A stretch of 64,000 nt of DNA from Glaciecola blandensis (lineage in GTDB: Bacteria > Pseudomonadota > Gammaproteobacteria > Enterobacterales > Alteromonadaceae): the NCBI RefSeq assembly GCF_031846165.1, contig NZ_JAVRIE010000003.1, positions 1 to 64,000 of the forward strand, given 5' to 3'. How positions within the stretch are numbered: position 1 is the stretch's first letter; each line of letters opens with the position of its first letter. Of the stretch, positions 43,454 through 52,988 are shown one piece after another. Below the pieces are notes generated by a model, which searched no databases, had not been told where the DNA came from, and saw only the letters and a list, made by a program, of their open reading frames with translations. Both the position numbers and the translations under genes were made by a program.

Positions 43454-45020
43454 GTCTCTTAACATAGACAAAAGAACAGGCTTTGGAAAAGATTGGGGCT
43501 TAGGTATTGTCCTATTGTGCCTATGGTTCGGTTTAACGTATCAAGGTTTAGTGTCGGCGATCGGCATTTGGTACATTTCTGAAATTTTTAACCATTGTTT
43601 TTTTGTTATCCCAATTAGCCTTTATTTAATCTGGGAGAAAAAAGAAGAAATCAATTGGCATCACCGTCAAATATCATTACTTGCTGTGCCCTTCATATTC
43701 TTACAAGTTGTTTTATATGTGATTGGGATAGCTGGTGATATTCAATTGTTTCAGCATGCCGCTATGTTTTCATTATTACCCACGCTTTTTTGGTTCTTTC
43801 TTGGTAACAAAATAGCTTGGCAAATTGTATTTCCACTGTTCTTTATGTTGTTTGCTATTCCCTTTGGCGAAGAGTTAATACCCTTGTTACAAGAAATTAC
43901 CGCCGATATGGCAGTTGTGATGGTGTCTTGGACAGGTATTCCACTCTATCGCTCTGGGCTGTTCCTAGAAATACCGCAAGGTCGATTCTTAGTTGCTGAG
44001 GCATGTTCTGGTGTGAGTTTCCTCATTGCTTCTATTGTGCTGGGTAACCTATACGCTTACATGAGCTTGCAAGGTATTAAAACAAGAGCGGCATTCGTGT
44101 TGTTGTCGGTAGTCTTTCCTATTGTCGCCAATGCGATCCGTGTGTTCGGTATCATCGTTATAGGCTATGCGTCAGACATGAAGCATGCCGTTGGTGCTGA
44201 TCACTTAATCTATGGTTGGTTTTTCTTTGCATTTGTTATTGTGTGCTTATTAAGTCTTGGTGAAGTGATACGTCGCTGGGAGAAGCGTCGCTTGGCGAAA
44301 GAAGGTAGCAATGAAAGCAATGCCGAAGCACCAGAAAACGATGCTACGACTTTGGATAGTGCCAGTTTGGACATTGTAAATTCGGACAGTGCAACAAAAT
44401 TTGAAAAAAGCGGGAAAACTCTCACTTATTCTATGGTTGTTATTCTGATTTTATTGGCTGGTGTCGGTAAGTCTATATCGCTCAAGAGCGCTGCGTCTAC
44501 GGTACCTCAGTACCCTAATTTCACTCTTCCTTTTCAAGCTAAGACCAACGGTAACCGCCTATCGACTTGGCAGCCTGAGTTTGCGAAGGCCGATAAAAGT
44601 GATATGGCCACGGTGACTGTTAATTCTGAAACCTTTGTTTATTACTGGGCCTATTTTGATGGGACAGAAAGTGAATTGATCAGTTTTCAAAACAGCGTTT
44701 TTGGTGAAGACCGCTGGAGCTTAGAATCTAAAAGAAAAGAAGCATTAAATAATGAAATTAATGCCAATGTGTGGTCACTTCGTGCAAGTAACGGCAGCCA
44801 AATACAGGTTTATCATGCTTATGTTATTGACGGCAAAGTGTTTACCGACAATCGAAAAGCGAAACTCTATCAAGTCTGGTTGAAACTTCAGGGTAAGCCC
44901 TATGATGGCGTTTTTGTTGCTATTTCTAAATCACCTGATAGCGACGCCAAAGCATTGGATGATAATTTTAGTAAGACAATTTCTGCATTTGTCAGCGGTT
45001 TTAATTTAAGAAGCGAATAA
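43443..45020 (+). CDS. xrtA: exosortase A fused to EpsI domain (XrtA)
   Basis: Inner-membrane transpeptidase that cuts and anchors PEP-CTERM proteins. From ATG 43443 it is 525 aa with about eight helices. The catalytic triad is Cys188 in AEACSGVSF, Arg233 in NAIRVF and His254 in GADHLIYGW. A 60-residue acidic linker then leads through one more helix to a C-terminal EpsI-type domain (about 350-525). AAGGA sits nine bases before this ATG, which is why it is preferred over upstream in-frame starts. The start lies inside the deacetylase gene, implying coupled translation. No PEP-CTERM substrate gene is visible in the window. Confidence 0.94.
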   Translation: MVSESLNIDKRTGFGKDWGLGIVLLCLWFGLTYQGLVSAIGIWYISEIFNHCFFVIPISLYLIWEKKEEINWHHRQISLLAVPFIFLQVVLYVIGIAGDIQLFQHAAMFSLLPTLFWFFLGNKIAWQIVFPLFFMLFAIPFGEELIPLLQEITADMAVVMVSWTGIPLYRSGLFLEIPQGRFLVAEACSGVSFLIASIVLGNLYAYMSLQGIKTRAAFVLLSVVFPIVANAIRVFGIIVIGYASDMKHAVGADHLIYGWFFFAFVIVCLLSLGEVIRRWEKRRLAKEGSNESNAEAPENDATTLDSASLDIVNSDSATKFEKSGKTLTYSMVVILILLAGVGKSISLKSAASTVPQYPNFTLPFQAKTNGNRLSTWQPEFAKADKSDMATVTVNSETFVYYWAYFDGTESELISFQNSVFGEDRWSLESKRKEALNNEINANVWSLRASNGSQIQVYHAYVIDGKVFTDNRKAKLYQVWLKLQGKPYDGVFVAISKSPDSDAKALDDNFSKTISAFVSGFNLRSE

Positions 45021-45023
45021 TAT

Positions 45024-46175
45024 ATGCCTGCAAAACGAGTTCTGGTGTTGACTGAAAACTTCCCTCCCAAGTCAGGGGGAAGTGGTCGTTGGTTTTGGGA
45101 GTTGTATTCCCGATTACCCAAAGAACAGTTTATCGTGGTGACAGATGAGGTTGCTGATAGCTCTGTGGACAATGAAATTGAAAACACAGTCATTCGTATT
45201 CCCTTGTCATCTAGTGAATGGGGTTTTAAAAGTGTCATTGGCCTGAAATTTTATTGGCGCAGTGCTCGTGCAATAAAAAAATTAGTTAAACAATATGACA
45301 TTACAGAAATCCATTGTGGGCGGGTGATCCATGAAGGCGTTATTGCTTGGCTGGTGTCATTAACAACAAAAGTCAGCGTTTCTTGTTTTATCCATGGCGA
45401 AGATATTGAAACAGCAGCGACGAGTCGCGAACATCATTTGATGGTGAATAAGGTATGTGCCAAATCGAAACATTTAATATGTAATAGCCTAAATAGCCAG
45501 AATATTGCTCGGCGTTTAGGTTTTGATTATCAAAATACATTGATTTTGCACCCCGGTGCTGACTGCTCTCGTTTTGTTCCCGCGGCCTGTGATAAAGCTT
45601 TTCGTCAAAAAATGGGTTGGCACGAACGAAAAGTCATACTCACTGTAGGAAGGCTGCAAGCTCGCAAGGGTCATGACAAAATGATTGAAGCAATGCAGAG
45701 CATCCTAAAGCAGGAACCTAACGCACTGTATTGTATGGTTGGAAGTGGTAGTACAAAACCATACTTAGAAGAATTGATCGATCAATATGGGCTGACAGAG
45801 TCAGTTGTGTTTCTTGATGAAATCAGTGACCAAGAGATGATCCAGTGTTATCAACAATGTGATTTGTTCATATTGCCAAACCGAACTATTGATAATGATA
45901 TAGAAGGTTTTGGTATGGTATTAGTTGAGGCTCAAGCATGTGCAAAAGTGGTTATAGCAGGTGATTCAGGCGGTACGAAGGAGACTATGCTACCAAACGA
46001 AACCGGTTTTGTTATTGATTGCACCGACGCGGAAATCATTGCTAGCACTATTATTGAGCTACTGGGAAATTCCGATAAACGAGAAAGAATGGGAAGTAAA
46101 GGTCGAGAGTTTGTAAGCAGCACTTTTGATTGGCTGCCTCATGTTGAAAAGGCAAAAGAAATATTTAGCCAATAA
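45024..46175 (+). CDS. glycosyltransferase family 4 protein
   Basis: A 383-aa GT-B fold glycosyltransferase. The acceptor half starts with TENFPPKSGGSGRWFWELYSRL, and the donor half has GRLQARKGHDKMIEAM and the nucleotide-sugar motif EGFGMVLVEAQACAKVVIAGDSGG. There is no membrane segment. It starts three bases after the exosortase stop, so it belongs to the same transcript, and ends six bases from the convergent acetyltransferase gene. The sugar is not predictable. Confidence 0.9.
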   Translation: MPAKRVLVLTENFPPKSGGSGRWFWELYSRLPKEQFIVVTDEVADSSVDNEIENTVIRIPLSSSEWGFKSVIGLKFYWRSARAIKKLVKQYDITEIHCGRVIHEGVIAWLVSLTTKVSVSCFIHGEDIETAATSREHHLMVNKVCAKSKHLICNSLNSQNIARRLGFDYQNTLILHPGADCSRFVPAACDKAFRQKMGWHERKVILTVGRLQARKGHDKMIEAMQSILKQEPNALYCMVGSGSTKPYLEELIDQYGLTESVVFLDEISDQEMIQCYQQCDLFILPNRTIDNDIEGFGMVLVEAQACAKVVIAGDSGGTKETMLPNETGFVIDCTDAEIIASTIIELLGNSDKRERMGSKGREFVSSTFDWLPHVEKAKEIFSQ

Positions 46176-46181
46176 AGCAAC

Positions 46182-46760
46182 TTAACGAGCTTTTATTACC
46201 TTTGCAGGGTTTCCAGCTACGATAACATTATCAGGCACAGGTTTTGTGACAACAGAACCTGCTGCCACCACACAGTTCTCTCCAATGTCAGCCATAATTA
46301 AAGCGCAGTTGCCTATCCAAGAGTTTTTTCCAATGGTCACTTTGGTGTAAGTGCCACCCTGATCGCGAATAGGCTTGTCGTTTTGCTCAAAATTATGCTG
46401 TTTCGAACCGCTCATTATGTGCACGCCACTGCCAATGATCACGTCTTGTTGAATATCACACATGCCGATATTACATTGTGGCCCAATATAAACCCCACTG
46501 CCAATTGATGTATCTTGCTGAGATAGCAAGGTAGCAAATGATAAAACAGCATCTTTGCTGCAAGCATTCAGAGTAAAGCGGTAAAACCCCGCACGAAAAT
46601 AAACCCCTGTTTTACCTGGTAGCAAACTAAGGAGTTGGCTAAAAAAGGTCATACTCTGGTTTTTATTTATTAATAGCAATGAAATGAAGTAAAGCAATGT
46701 GAATGGCGAAGCGAGCAGGGCAAAAAGTAGGAACAGGAAAGACTTTAAAGCACTCTTCAT
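46182..46760 (-). CDS. left-handed beta-helix acetyltransferase
   Basis: A 192-aa hexapeptide-repeat O-acetyltransferase (WcaF/serine acetyltransferase-like). An N-terminal hydrophobic segment (about residues 8-31) may associate it with the membrane. The repeat region runs IGSGVYIGPQCNIGMCDIQQDVIIGSGVHI, then IGKNSWIGNCALIMADIGENCVVAAGSVV, and ends with IVAGNPAKVIK. The start overlaps the upstream glycosyltransferase stop by four bases. It probably acetylates the exopolysaccharide or its precursor. Confidence 0.85.
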   Translation of the reverse strand: MKSALKSFLFLLFALLASPFTLLYFISLLLINKNQSMTFFSQLLSLLPGKTGVYFRAGFYRFTLNACSKDAVLSFATLLSQQDTSIGSGVYIGPQCNIGMCDIQQDVIIGSGVHIMSGSKQHNFEQNDKPIRDQGGTYTKVTIGKNSWIGNCALIMADIGENCVVAAGSVVTKPVPDNVIVAGNPAKVIKAR

Positions 46761-47953
46761 GACAGCGACTCCAAGCGGTTTGTAAGCGGCTTAAGGACTT
46801 CAGGCCATGCGTAGTTTTGCAAGATTGTTTGCCTTGCTTTTAGGCCTATTTCCGCTTTGAGTGCTTTATTTTGCAATAGCAATAAACATTGCTCATTAAA
46901 CTCTTCGGGATTGTCGGCTATCAAGACATCTTCGCCTTGTGTGTGAATAATCCCTTCAATACCTCGTGATGTGCTCACAACTGGAATTTCACATGACATA
47001 GCCTGCAAAACCTTGTTTTGAACACCTCTTGCAATTTGGAATGGCGCAACAAACACATCGGCTGATTGAAAGTAAGGCATGATGTTTTCTACAAAGCCAG
47101 TCACCGTAATATTGTCACTCGCTAATTTAAGGATAGATGGATTTGGATTCATGCCGGCTATAATAAAGTGAGCTTTAGGGTTGTGCTGAACGATATTCGG
47201 CCAACAATGCTCTATAAACCATAAAACGGCATCGATATTCGGTTTGTAATCCATCACGCCAGTAAATAAGAAGATTGCGTCGTCGTCATTTTTATTCTGT
47301 TTATTCGCCTGAAAGGTAACAGAATCAATACCATTAGCTAACACACTGACGGTACCGTCGGTACTAATGTCTTTCTTAAATAATTCGACTTCTGCTGACG
47401 CAATTAAATAACATTCTGCAGATAGCTGAGCAGCTTCTTGTTCCAACTTACGTACTAATTTTGCTTCTCGCCTGTACACCCATCTCATAGGAAAAGAAGC
47501 TTTATCTGCGTATTGCTCCCATTTGTTTGAATCAACATCCATAAAGTCAGTTAAAATGGGTAAGTTGTACTCGGCCTCATTATTCTTTGCTACATAGTGA
47601 AGTAATGAGGATGCCGTGATGAGTATTGCATCAGGCTTAAATGCATTGATTTCTTTTTTAATTGACGGCTCTGCTTTGCTAGTGTAGAAGTTCGCTTCAC
47701 TGAATGAACGGTTTGTGAGAAGTGCTTTCAGGAAACGTATTATTTTGTTGCCTAAATTAAGCGGTGTGACTTTGCACTTTAAAGTTTGAGCCAAGCCTTT
47801 AGCATGTTCCTCGTCTTCATCAGTATGCAAGGGAGCTAATAAGGATATTTCGTGACCCACCTGTGTTAAGTGCTCTAGTTGGTGAAAGGTTCTTAGTTTC
47901 TCACCTTTATTCGGCGGGAATGGTATACGGTGAGAAATGACTAGTACTTTCAA
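46757..47953 (-). CDS. XrtA-system glycosyltransferase (TIGR03087 type)
   Basis: A 398-aa GT4-like glycosyltransferase. The family's opening is intact: VISHRIPFPPNKGEKLRTFHQLEHL. The donor domain includes FTGVMDYKPNIDAVLWF, ADVFVAPFQIARGVQNKVLQAMSCEIPVV, and the conserved ARGVQNK motif. It forms a two-gene minus-strand unit with the acetyltransferase between the two plus-strand blocks. Confidence 0.92.
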   Translation of the reverse strand: MKVLVISHRIPFPPNKGEKLRTFHQLEHLTQVGHEISLLAPLHTDEDEEHAKGLAQTLKCKVTPLNLGNKIIRFLKALLTNRSFSEANFYTSKAEPSIKKEINAFKPDAILITASSLLHYVAKNNEAEYNLPILTDFMDVDSNKWEQYADKASFPMRWVYRREAKLVRKLEQEAAQLSAECYLIASAEVELFKKDISTDGTVSVLANGIDSVTFQANKQNKNDDDAIFLFTGVMDYKPNIDAVLWFIEHCWPNIVQHNPKAHFIIAGMNPNPSILKLASDNITVTGFVENIMPYFQSADVFVAPFQIARGVQNKVLQAMSCEIPVVSTSRGIEGIIHTQGEDVLIADNPEEFNEQCLLLLQNKALKAEIGLKARQTILQNYAWPEVLKPLTNRLESLS

Positions 47954-48177
47954 TTATTGGCTCTCTGTAAAAACAATCTTGTTGATGCAAATAAACTTCT
48001 TATTGCCATTGTACTATACAAATTGTAAGTTACTAGTAGCGTAGCCTGAGTTTATAGGTGGTTTAAACATGAACAAATGCCGATTAATGTTTGAACATTG
48101 CGATAGCGATACAAAAGCATAAGACCGATTTACAATACAAGGAAAGTAGGAGGACGTTTTTTCTCCGTCATAAAAAC

Positions 48178-50676
48178 ATGAAATCAATTTTTTTTATTAT
48201 CGCTTTTTTGATTGTTTATGGTTCCTTGTACCCCTTTCATTTCTCTGCAAACTCTATGTCTCCAGAGTCGTTGCAAGCCCTTTTGAATTTTGATCTCAGG
48301 CAAACTAGCCTAACTGATATTATCGCGAATATTGTTCTATTTATTCCTTTTGGTTTGTTTATTCGTTTGGTTTTCCCAAATCAAACTACAAAGATGCAGT
48401 TGCTTAATTTAGCTCTTTTCACCTTTGTTTTTGCCTATGGGATTCAGGCCTTGCAATTGTTTACTGAGGACAGAAAGCCATGGGGTGGGGATGCTGTATG
48501 GAACATGGTGGGTTATTTTGTTGGCTTGGTGCTTTTTTCTTTTTCTCAACTAAGGTTTTTACGTTCGATTCAGACTTTAAGTATAAACGGCCAAATCTCT
48601 TTGGTGTTAGCGATATCGATAATAGTACTAGAGCTTGCACCTTTCGCACCTTCAATAGACTTGGATGTGCTAAAGCAAAATGTAAAAGCGTTATTGAGTA
48701 ACCCCACAATCGATTGGTATTGGACAGTTGAAGGTACTCTATACTGGTTGGTGCCATTCTACCTTTTGAAGCTTGCTGTGCCGTCATTCGCTTCCTTACC
48801 TCGCTTAAGCGTTATTGTTTTTAGTGTGTTACTTGCGAAATTTATTATCGTCTCGAGCAATGTCAATTTGACACTGTTAGTGTCGGGTATAAATGCTTTG
48901 ATTGTTTGGGGTGTGTTTGGAAGACGTATTAACATTGGCTTTTTAGCCGTCTTGATGCTTATAAAAATTGTTAGTAATGGACTTCACCCATTTGTGCTGA
49001 GTGAACAAACACAGGCGTTTAATTGGATACCATTCACGGGCTCTATGAATGGTAATATCCTCTTTAATATTGTTGTTTTTGCGAAAAAAATAGCTATCTA
49101 TGGGGCCACAATCTGGCTATTATTTCTGTGGTCTCAACGCTTACTAATGAGCACCCTAGTTTGTGGTGCAGCACTATTAATGACTGAGCTACTACAAACA
49201 CGGTTTGTTGATTCGACCCCAGAAAGCACCGATTTAGTGTTAGCTGTTTTTATCGCTTTTATATTGAAGCAAGTGATCAAGCCAAGCTTGAGTCACAACA
49301 AAGATAAGCCGCTAGCAAGTACAGCAGTAATTAACGGAGAGCAATTGATGAAAAATTCAAATGCAGATAGTTCTTCTAACAAAAGCTCTAAAAAAATAAA
49401 AGTAGTGGCCGTAATAGCAATTCTACTTAGCACCTTACTAGGCTTGAGCACGGTTCTATCAGACAAAAGTTCGTCGGATATCGTTGTGCGTCAAGCACCA
49501 TGGGCAAATGTTAAGCATCCCCCATTAATTTTCGATCACCATACACACAGTAATTACTCTGATGGCAGCCTGAGTATTAAAGAGTTAACTGAGTTAGCTT
49601 ACCTAGAGGGCTGTCATGCATTTGCAATAACTGATCATTCCAACGATGTCAGTAACTTTAGGGCATCGAGGATTCAAGATATCAAAGACATGCGAGCTCA
49701 ATTCCCAGTAATGTTAATATTTGGGGGTATTGAATTAGGCATGCCATCTTATTCTCAGCGAGAGCGGGTTAATATCATAACTCTACCTGAGTACGAAGAG
49801 TTGATGATCAGTAAAATTATGCAGGCTTTAATTGATGCAAAAGGAGTTGATAAAGCCCAACAAGACTTGGTGGTTTTGGAAGCGATTAATACTATTGAAC
49901 GAGCGAAACACAATACGATTAAAATCTACAACCACCCAAGCCGACGTGATCGAAATGACGGGGCAATTGAAAACTACAGGGATATTAAGAACTGGAACAA
50001 GGATTTCAATCATATAACCGCTGTTGCTGGTGCCCCCGGACGTCAAAAAGCCGAACCTATTGGTGACTATAAGTCAGAAAAGCAAACCATTGACCGCTGG
50101 GACCCTTTCGTCGCAGAAGTGGGAGGTACATGGGACAAGCTTTTAAGCGAGGGGGAGCAAATATGGGGTGCAATTGCGACAACAGATTTTCACGATGCGG
50201 GAACGAGTTATGCCCCTTGTGAGTTTTCTCGCACTCATGTTAATGCGCCAACACATGACTATAAAGGGATCGTTGAAGCAATAAAAGCAGGAACCTTTTG
50301 GGCTGACCATGGCAAATTGCTAGACGATTATCAGTTTACTATCACTTCTCAAGATACCAAGGTTGTTGCTTACCCTGGAAGTACAATTGATTTGGCGGGC
50401 AATGACAACATCTTAAATGTGGAGATAGCTATTAGCAAAATGCCAGAGTATGCAGATGACTTTTTTCGCTTTGAGTTAATTTCGAATTGCAACAGTAAAA
50501 AAACTGTTCTCGAGTCTACATTAATGCCACCAGAGAAAAGTAAGATCACAATTCCCATCCCTATTTTTGAACAAAACAGGGAAGAACAATGCTACGTGCG
50601 TTCACGAATTATCAGAGAATCTATCGAACCTAATAGACTCAGCGCGTACTCTAATCCTATTTTTATTAAATTCTGA
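48178..50676 (+). CDS. VanZ-like membrane domain fused to PHP-type phosphoesterase
   Basis: An 832-aa fusion. The first 390 residues are membrane helices; the start is VanZ-like (SIFFIIAFLIVYGSLYPFHF, then DIIANIVLFIPFGLFIRL). After a Ser/Lys-rich linker and another helix (about 407-428) comes a PHP metal-dependent phosphoesterase domain starting with DHHTHSNYSDGS (about 453-464), with AITDHSND, IYNHPSRRDR and TTDFHDAG supplying further metal ligands. VanZ proteins commonly sit in exosortase loci, but fusion to PHP is unusual. ATG 48178 fits the VanZ start, although the only strong Shine-Dalgarno (AGGAGGA, 48148-48154) is 23 bases away. Confidence 0.8.
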   Translation: MKSIFFIIAFLIVYGSLYPFHFSANSMSPESLQALLNFDLRQTSLTDIIANIVLFIPFGLFIRLVFPNQTTKMQLLNLALFTFVFAYGIQALQLFTEDRKPWGGDAVWNMVGYFVGLVLFSFSQLRFLRSIQTLSINGQISLVLAISIIVLELAPFAPSIDLDVLKQNVKALLSNPTIDWYWTVEGTLYWLVPFYLLKLAVPSFASLPRLSVIVFSVLLAKFIIVSSNVNLTLLVSGINALIVWGVFGRRINIGFLAVLMLIKIVSNGLHPFVLSEQTQAFNWIPFTGSMNGNILFNIVVFAKKIAIYGATIWLLFLWSQRLLMSTLVCGAALLMTELLQTRFVDSTPESTDLVLAVFIAFILKQVIKPSLSHNKDKPLASTAVINGEQLMKNSNADSSSNKSSKKIKVVAVIAILLSTLLGLSTVLSDKSSSDIVVRQAPWANVKHPPLIFDHHTHSNYSDGSLSIKELTELAYLEGCHAFAITDHSNDVSNFRASRIQDIKDMRAQFPVMLIFGGIELGMPSYSQRERVNIITLPEYEELMISKIMQALIDAKGVDKAQQDLVVLEAINTIERAKHNTIKIYNHPSRRDRNDGAIENYRDIKNWNKDFNHITAVAGAPGRQKAEPIGDYKSEKQTIDRWDPFVAEVGGTWDKLLSEGEQIWGAIATTDFHDAGTSYAPCEFSRTHVNAPTHDYKGIVEAIKAGTFWADHGKLLDDYQFTITSQDTKVVAYPGSTIDLAGNDNILNVEIAISKMPEYADDFFRFELISNCNSKKTVLESTLMPPEKSKITIPIPIFEQNREEQCYVRSRIIRESIEPNRLSAYSNPIFIKF
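49336..49350 (+). promoter_or_regulatory. internal ribosome binding site and ATG within the VanZ-PHP frame
   Basis: GGAGAG (49336-49341) is six bases before an in-frame ATG (49348). Translation from here would give a 442-aa protein with one N-terminal membrane anchor and the whole PHP domain, exactly the second half of the fusion. Confidence 0.5.
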
Positions 50677-50690
50677 GTTTAAGGTTAACT

Positions 50691-52634
50691 ATGTGTGGCA
50701 TTGCAGGCTTCTCAACAAAAAACTACGAACAACTTAACGAACCAGGCTTAGTTAGAATGGGTAACGCCATTGCACACCGTGGGCCAGATGCTCATGGAGA
50801 GTACCTTGACGAACAAGTTGGTCTTTGCCATCGACGTTTGAGTATTCTTGACCTCTCCGACGCAGGGAAACAACCCATGTTCTCAGACGATAACAGCATT
50901 GTTATTGTCTTCAATGGTGAAATATATAACTTTTTGGAATTGAAAGAGGAATTGGTTAAACAGGGTGTTACCTTTCGCTCCGGAACAGATACAGAAGTCA
51001 TTATTCGATTATATGAAAAATACGGTACAGACTGCCTAAATATGCTCAATGGCATGTTTGCTTTTGCGTTATGGGATACTAATACAAAGAAATTGCTGAT
51101 TGCCCGCGACAGACTAGGTAAAAAGCCACTGTACTACTATACCGAAACCGCAGAATATACGGAAGCCGCAGAATCGCAATCTAGTGAAGGTAAAAACAGT
51201 TTTACTAAGTTTGCCTTTGCTTCCGAAATAAAAGCGTTATTGACCCTGCCTGACGTTAAAAAAGAGATTCGATTAGATGCGGTGCATGATTTTTTTGCTT
51301 ATCAATACATTCCCGACCCTAAAAGTATTTTTCAACACGTCCATAAGCTTCCGCCAGCGCACTACATGGTGATTGAGAATAACCAGTTCTCAATTCACAA
51401 ATACTGGGACTTGAGTTTTGCGCAAACAAACGAAGACAGTGAAAAAGAAAACGTTGAAAGACTCCGACACTTAATATCAGAAACAACAAAAAGGCGCATG
51501 ATCAGTGACGTTCCATTAGGGGCTTTTCTGAGCGGCGGAGTTGACTCATCTGGTGTTGTCGCAACGATGTCATCGCTTTCTGATACACCTGTAAAAACCT
51601 GTACCATTGCATTTGATAATAAAAAGTACAATGAAGCTGAGTTTGCCAAGTCGGTAGCAGAACAATACAAAACAGACCATCATGAACTCCTTGTTCATCA
51701 AAACGTAGCCGATACACTTGAAAACATAGTAAGTTATTTCGATGAGCCTTTTGCCGATCCGTCATTGGTTCCGACATTTTTCGTCTCTGAGCTTGCTAGG
51801 CAAAAAGTGACTGTGGCTATCGCTGGTGACGGAGGAGATGAGGTGTTTGCTGGGTATGAAAAGTATGCAGGAGATGATCTCGAGAATAAGCTCCGTAACC
51901 GTTTTCCAAATTGGTTGAGGAGAGGTGTTTTTCCTAGCGTTTCCAAGTTATTTAGCTTAGTTAACATATCTGTTTTTAGGCGCGCATCGAATTTATTAAA
52001 TAGCTTGAGTGTGAGTCCAGCCATGGGGTTCTATATCACTAATAGTTTTATTTCGGACAGAGATTGGAAGCGTCTTATAAAGCCTGAGATTAAAAGTGAA
52101 CTTGATACTTACCACCCATCATCGGTAACCTTAGAAAAATATGCAGAGGCGGATGGCAACGATCATTTAAGTAAGATTTTATACACTGATATGAAGACTT
52201 ACTTAACAGGGGGGATTTTAGTTAAAGTAGATCGGATGAGTATGGCTAATTCATTAGAAGTTCGCGCGCCGATTTTAGACAAAGAAGTGATCGAGTTTTC
52301 AGCCTCCCTTCCTTCCAATATGAAATATAGAGATAAAGAGAAGAAGTACATTCTTAAAGAGGCATTCAAGCCTTTCTTGAGTGACGATATTCTTTATCGA
52401 AAGAAAATGGGCTTCTCCGTCCCATTAGCGCAATGGTTTAGAGAGGAAATTAAAGAAATTGCTCAACATTACCTTATCGATGAACTAATTGGTTTAAAAA
52501 CGGTCTTCAAAGAGTCTCAAATAACCACACTTTGGGATGAACATCTGTCGGGAAAGAAAGACCATGCGACGGTTTTGTGGTCCATGTTGATGTTTGAAAT
52601 GTGGTGGCAAAGGTATATGCACAAAAATAACTAG
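50691..52634 (+). CDS. XrtA/PEP-CTERM-system amidotransferase (asparagine synthase-like, TIGR03108 type)
   Basis: A 647-aa class II glutamine amidotransferase. Cys2 after Met (MCGIAGF) is the glutaminase nucleophile, with AHRGPDAHGEY and VFNGEIYNF in the N-terminal domain. The synthetase domain has the ATP pyrophosphatase loop SGGVDSSG (about 279-286), AGDGGDEVFAGYEKY and VKVDRMSMANSLEVRAP. It probably amidates a sugar or other component of the exopolysaccharide. It starts 15 bases after the VanZ-PHP stop with GTTTAAGGTT upstream, so it is co-transcribed. Confidence 0.93.
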   Translation: MCGIAGFSTKNYEQLNEPGLVRMGNAIAHRGPDAHGEYLDEQVGLCHRRLSILDLSDAGKQPMFSDDNSIVIVFNGEIYNFLELKEELVKQGVTFRSGTDTEVIIRLYEKYGTDCLNMLNGMFAFALWDTNTKKLLIARDRLGKKPLYYYTETAEYTEAAESQSSEGKNSFTKFAFASEIKALLTLPDVKKEIRLDAVHDFFAYQYIPDPKSIFQHVHKLPPAHYMVIENNQFSIHKYWDLSFAQTNEDSEKENVERLRHLISETTKRRMISDVPLGAFLSGGVDSSGVVATMSSLSDTPVKTCTIAFDNKKYNEAEFAKSVAEQYKTDHHELLVHQNVADTLENIVSYFDEPFADPSLVPTFFVSELARQKVTVAIAGDGGDEVFAGYEKYAGDDLENKLRNRFPNWLRRGVFPSVSKLFSLVNISVFRRASNLLNSLSVSPAMGFYITNSFISDRDWKRLIKPEIKSELDTYHPSSVTLEKYAEADGNDHLSKILYTDMKTYLTGGILVKVDRMSMANSLEVRAPILDKEVIEFSASLPSNMKYRDKEKKYILKEAFKPFLSDDILYRKKMGFSVPLAQWFREEIKEIAQHYLIDELIGLKTVFKESQITTLWDEHLSGKKDHATVLWSMLMFEMWWQRYMHKNN

Positions 52635-52988
52635 CAGAAACGAGTTTCTGGGCTGAACTACTTTCGAAACTCTATCGTACATTTCCCAACATTAACTGTC
52701 ATCTAATGCATCTATATTAGTGACGTTGGACTATAAAATTTAAAAATCTATTCTCAACAGAGTGGCGCGCTTATTGCTAAACTTGGTTGAGAAGCGCTTG
52801 AAAAATATACTATTAAGGTTGTTTGAAGCCAGAGGGGCTTTATTTAATATATATGGTTTTATACCTTTACCCCGCTTTTGATAATACTTTCGGTGAACGA
52901 ATATTCAATAATATACGCTCAATATTAGCCATCCGAATTTCTATGCAAAAGCGCTTAGAGTTCGTATTCCCAATAAATGGAGCAAGCT
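52635..52988. other. 354-base intergenic region before the HzsA-like gene
   Basis: It holds a 7-bp inverted repeat soon after the amidotransferase stop (GAGTTTC 52642-52648, GAAACTC 52666-52672) without a T-tract, and a likely promoter at 52783-52811. The rest is AT-rich with no supported gene. Confidence 0.5.
52783..52811 (+). promoter_or_regulatory. sigma-70-like promoter for the HzsA-like gene
   Basis: TTGGTT (52783-52788), a spacer of exactly 17 bases, and TATACT (52806-52811) match the sigma-70 pattern well. It leaves a leader of about 170 bases before the GTG start. Confidence 0.5.

Noticed and set aside
49832..50046. Small open frames within the PHP region
   Set aside because: They are out-of-frame shadows of the PHP domain, whose motifs are in the long frame.
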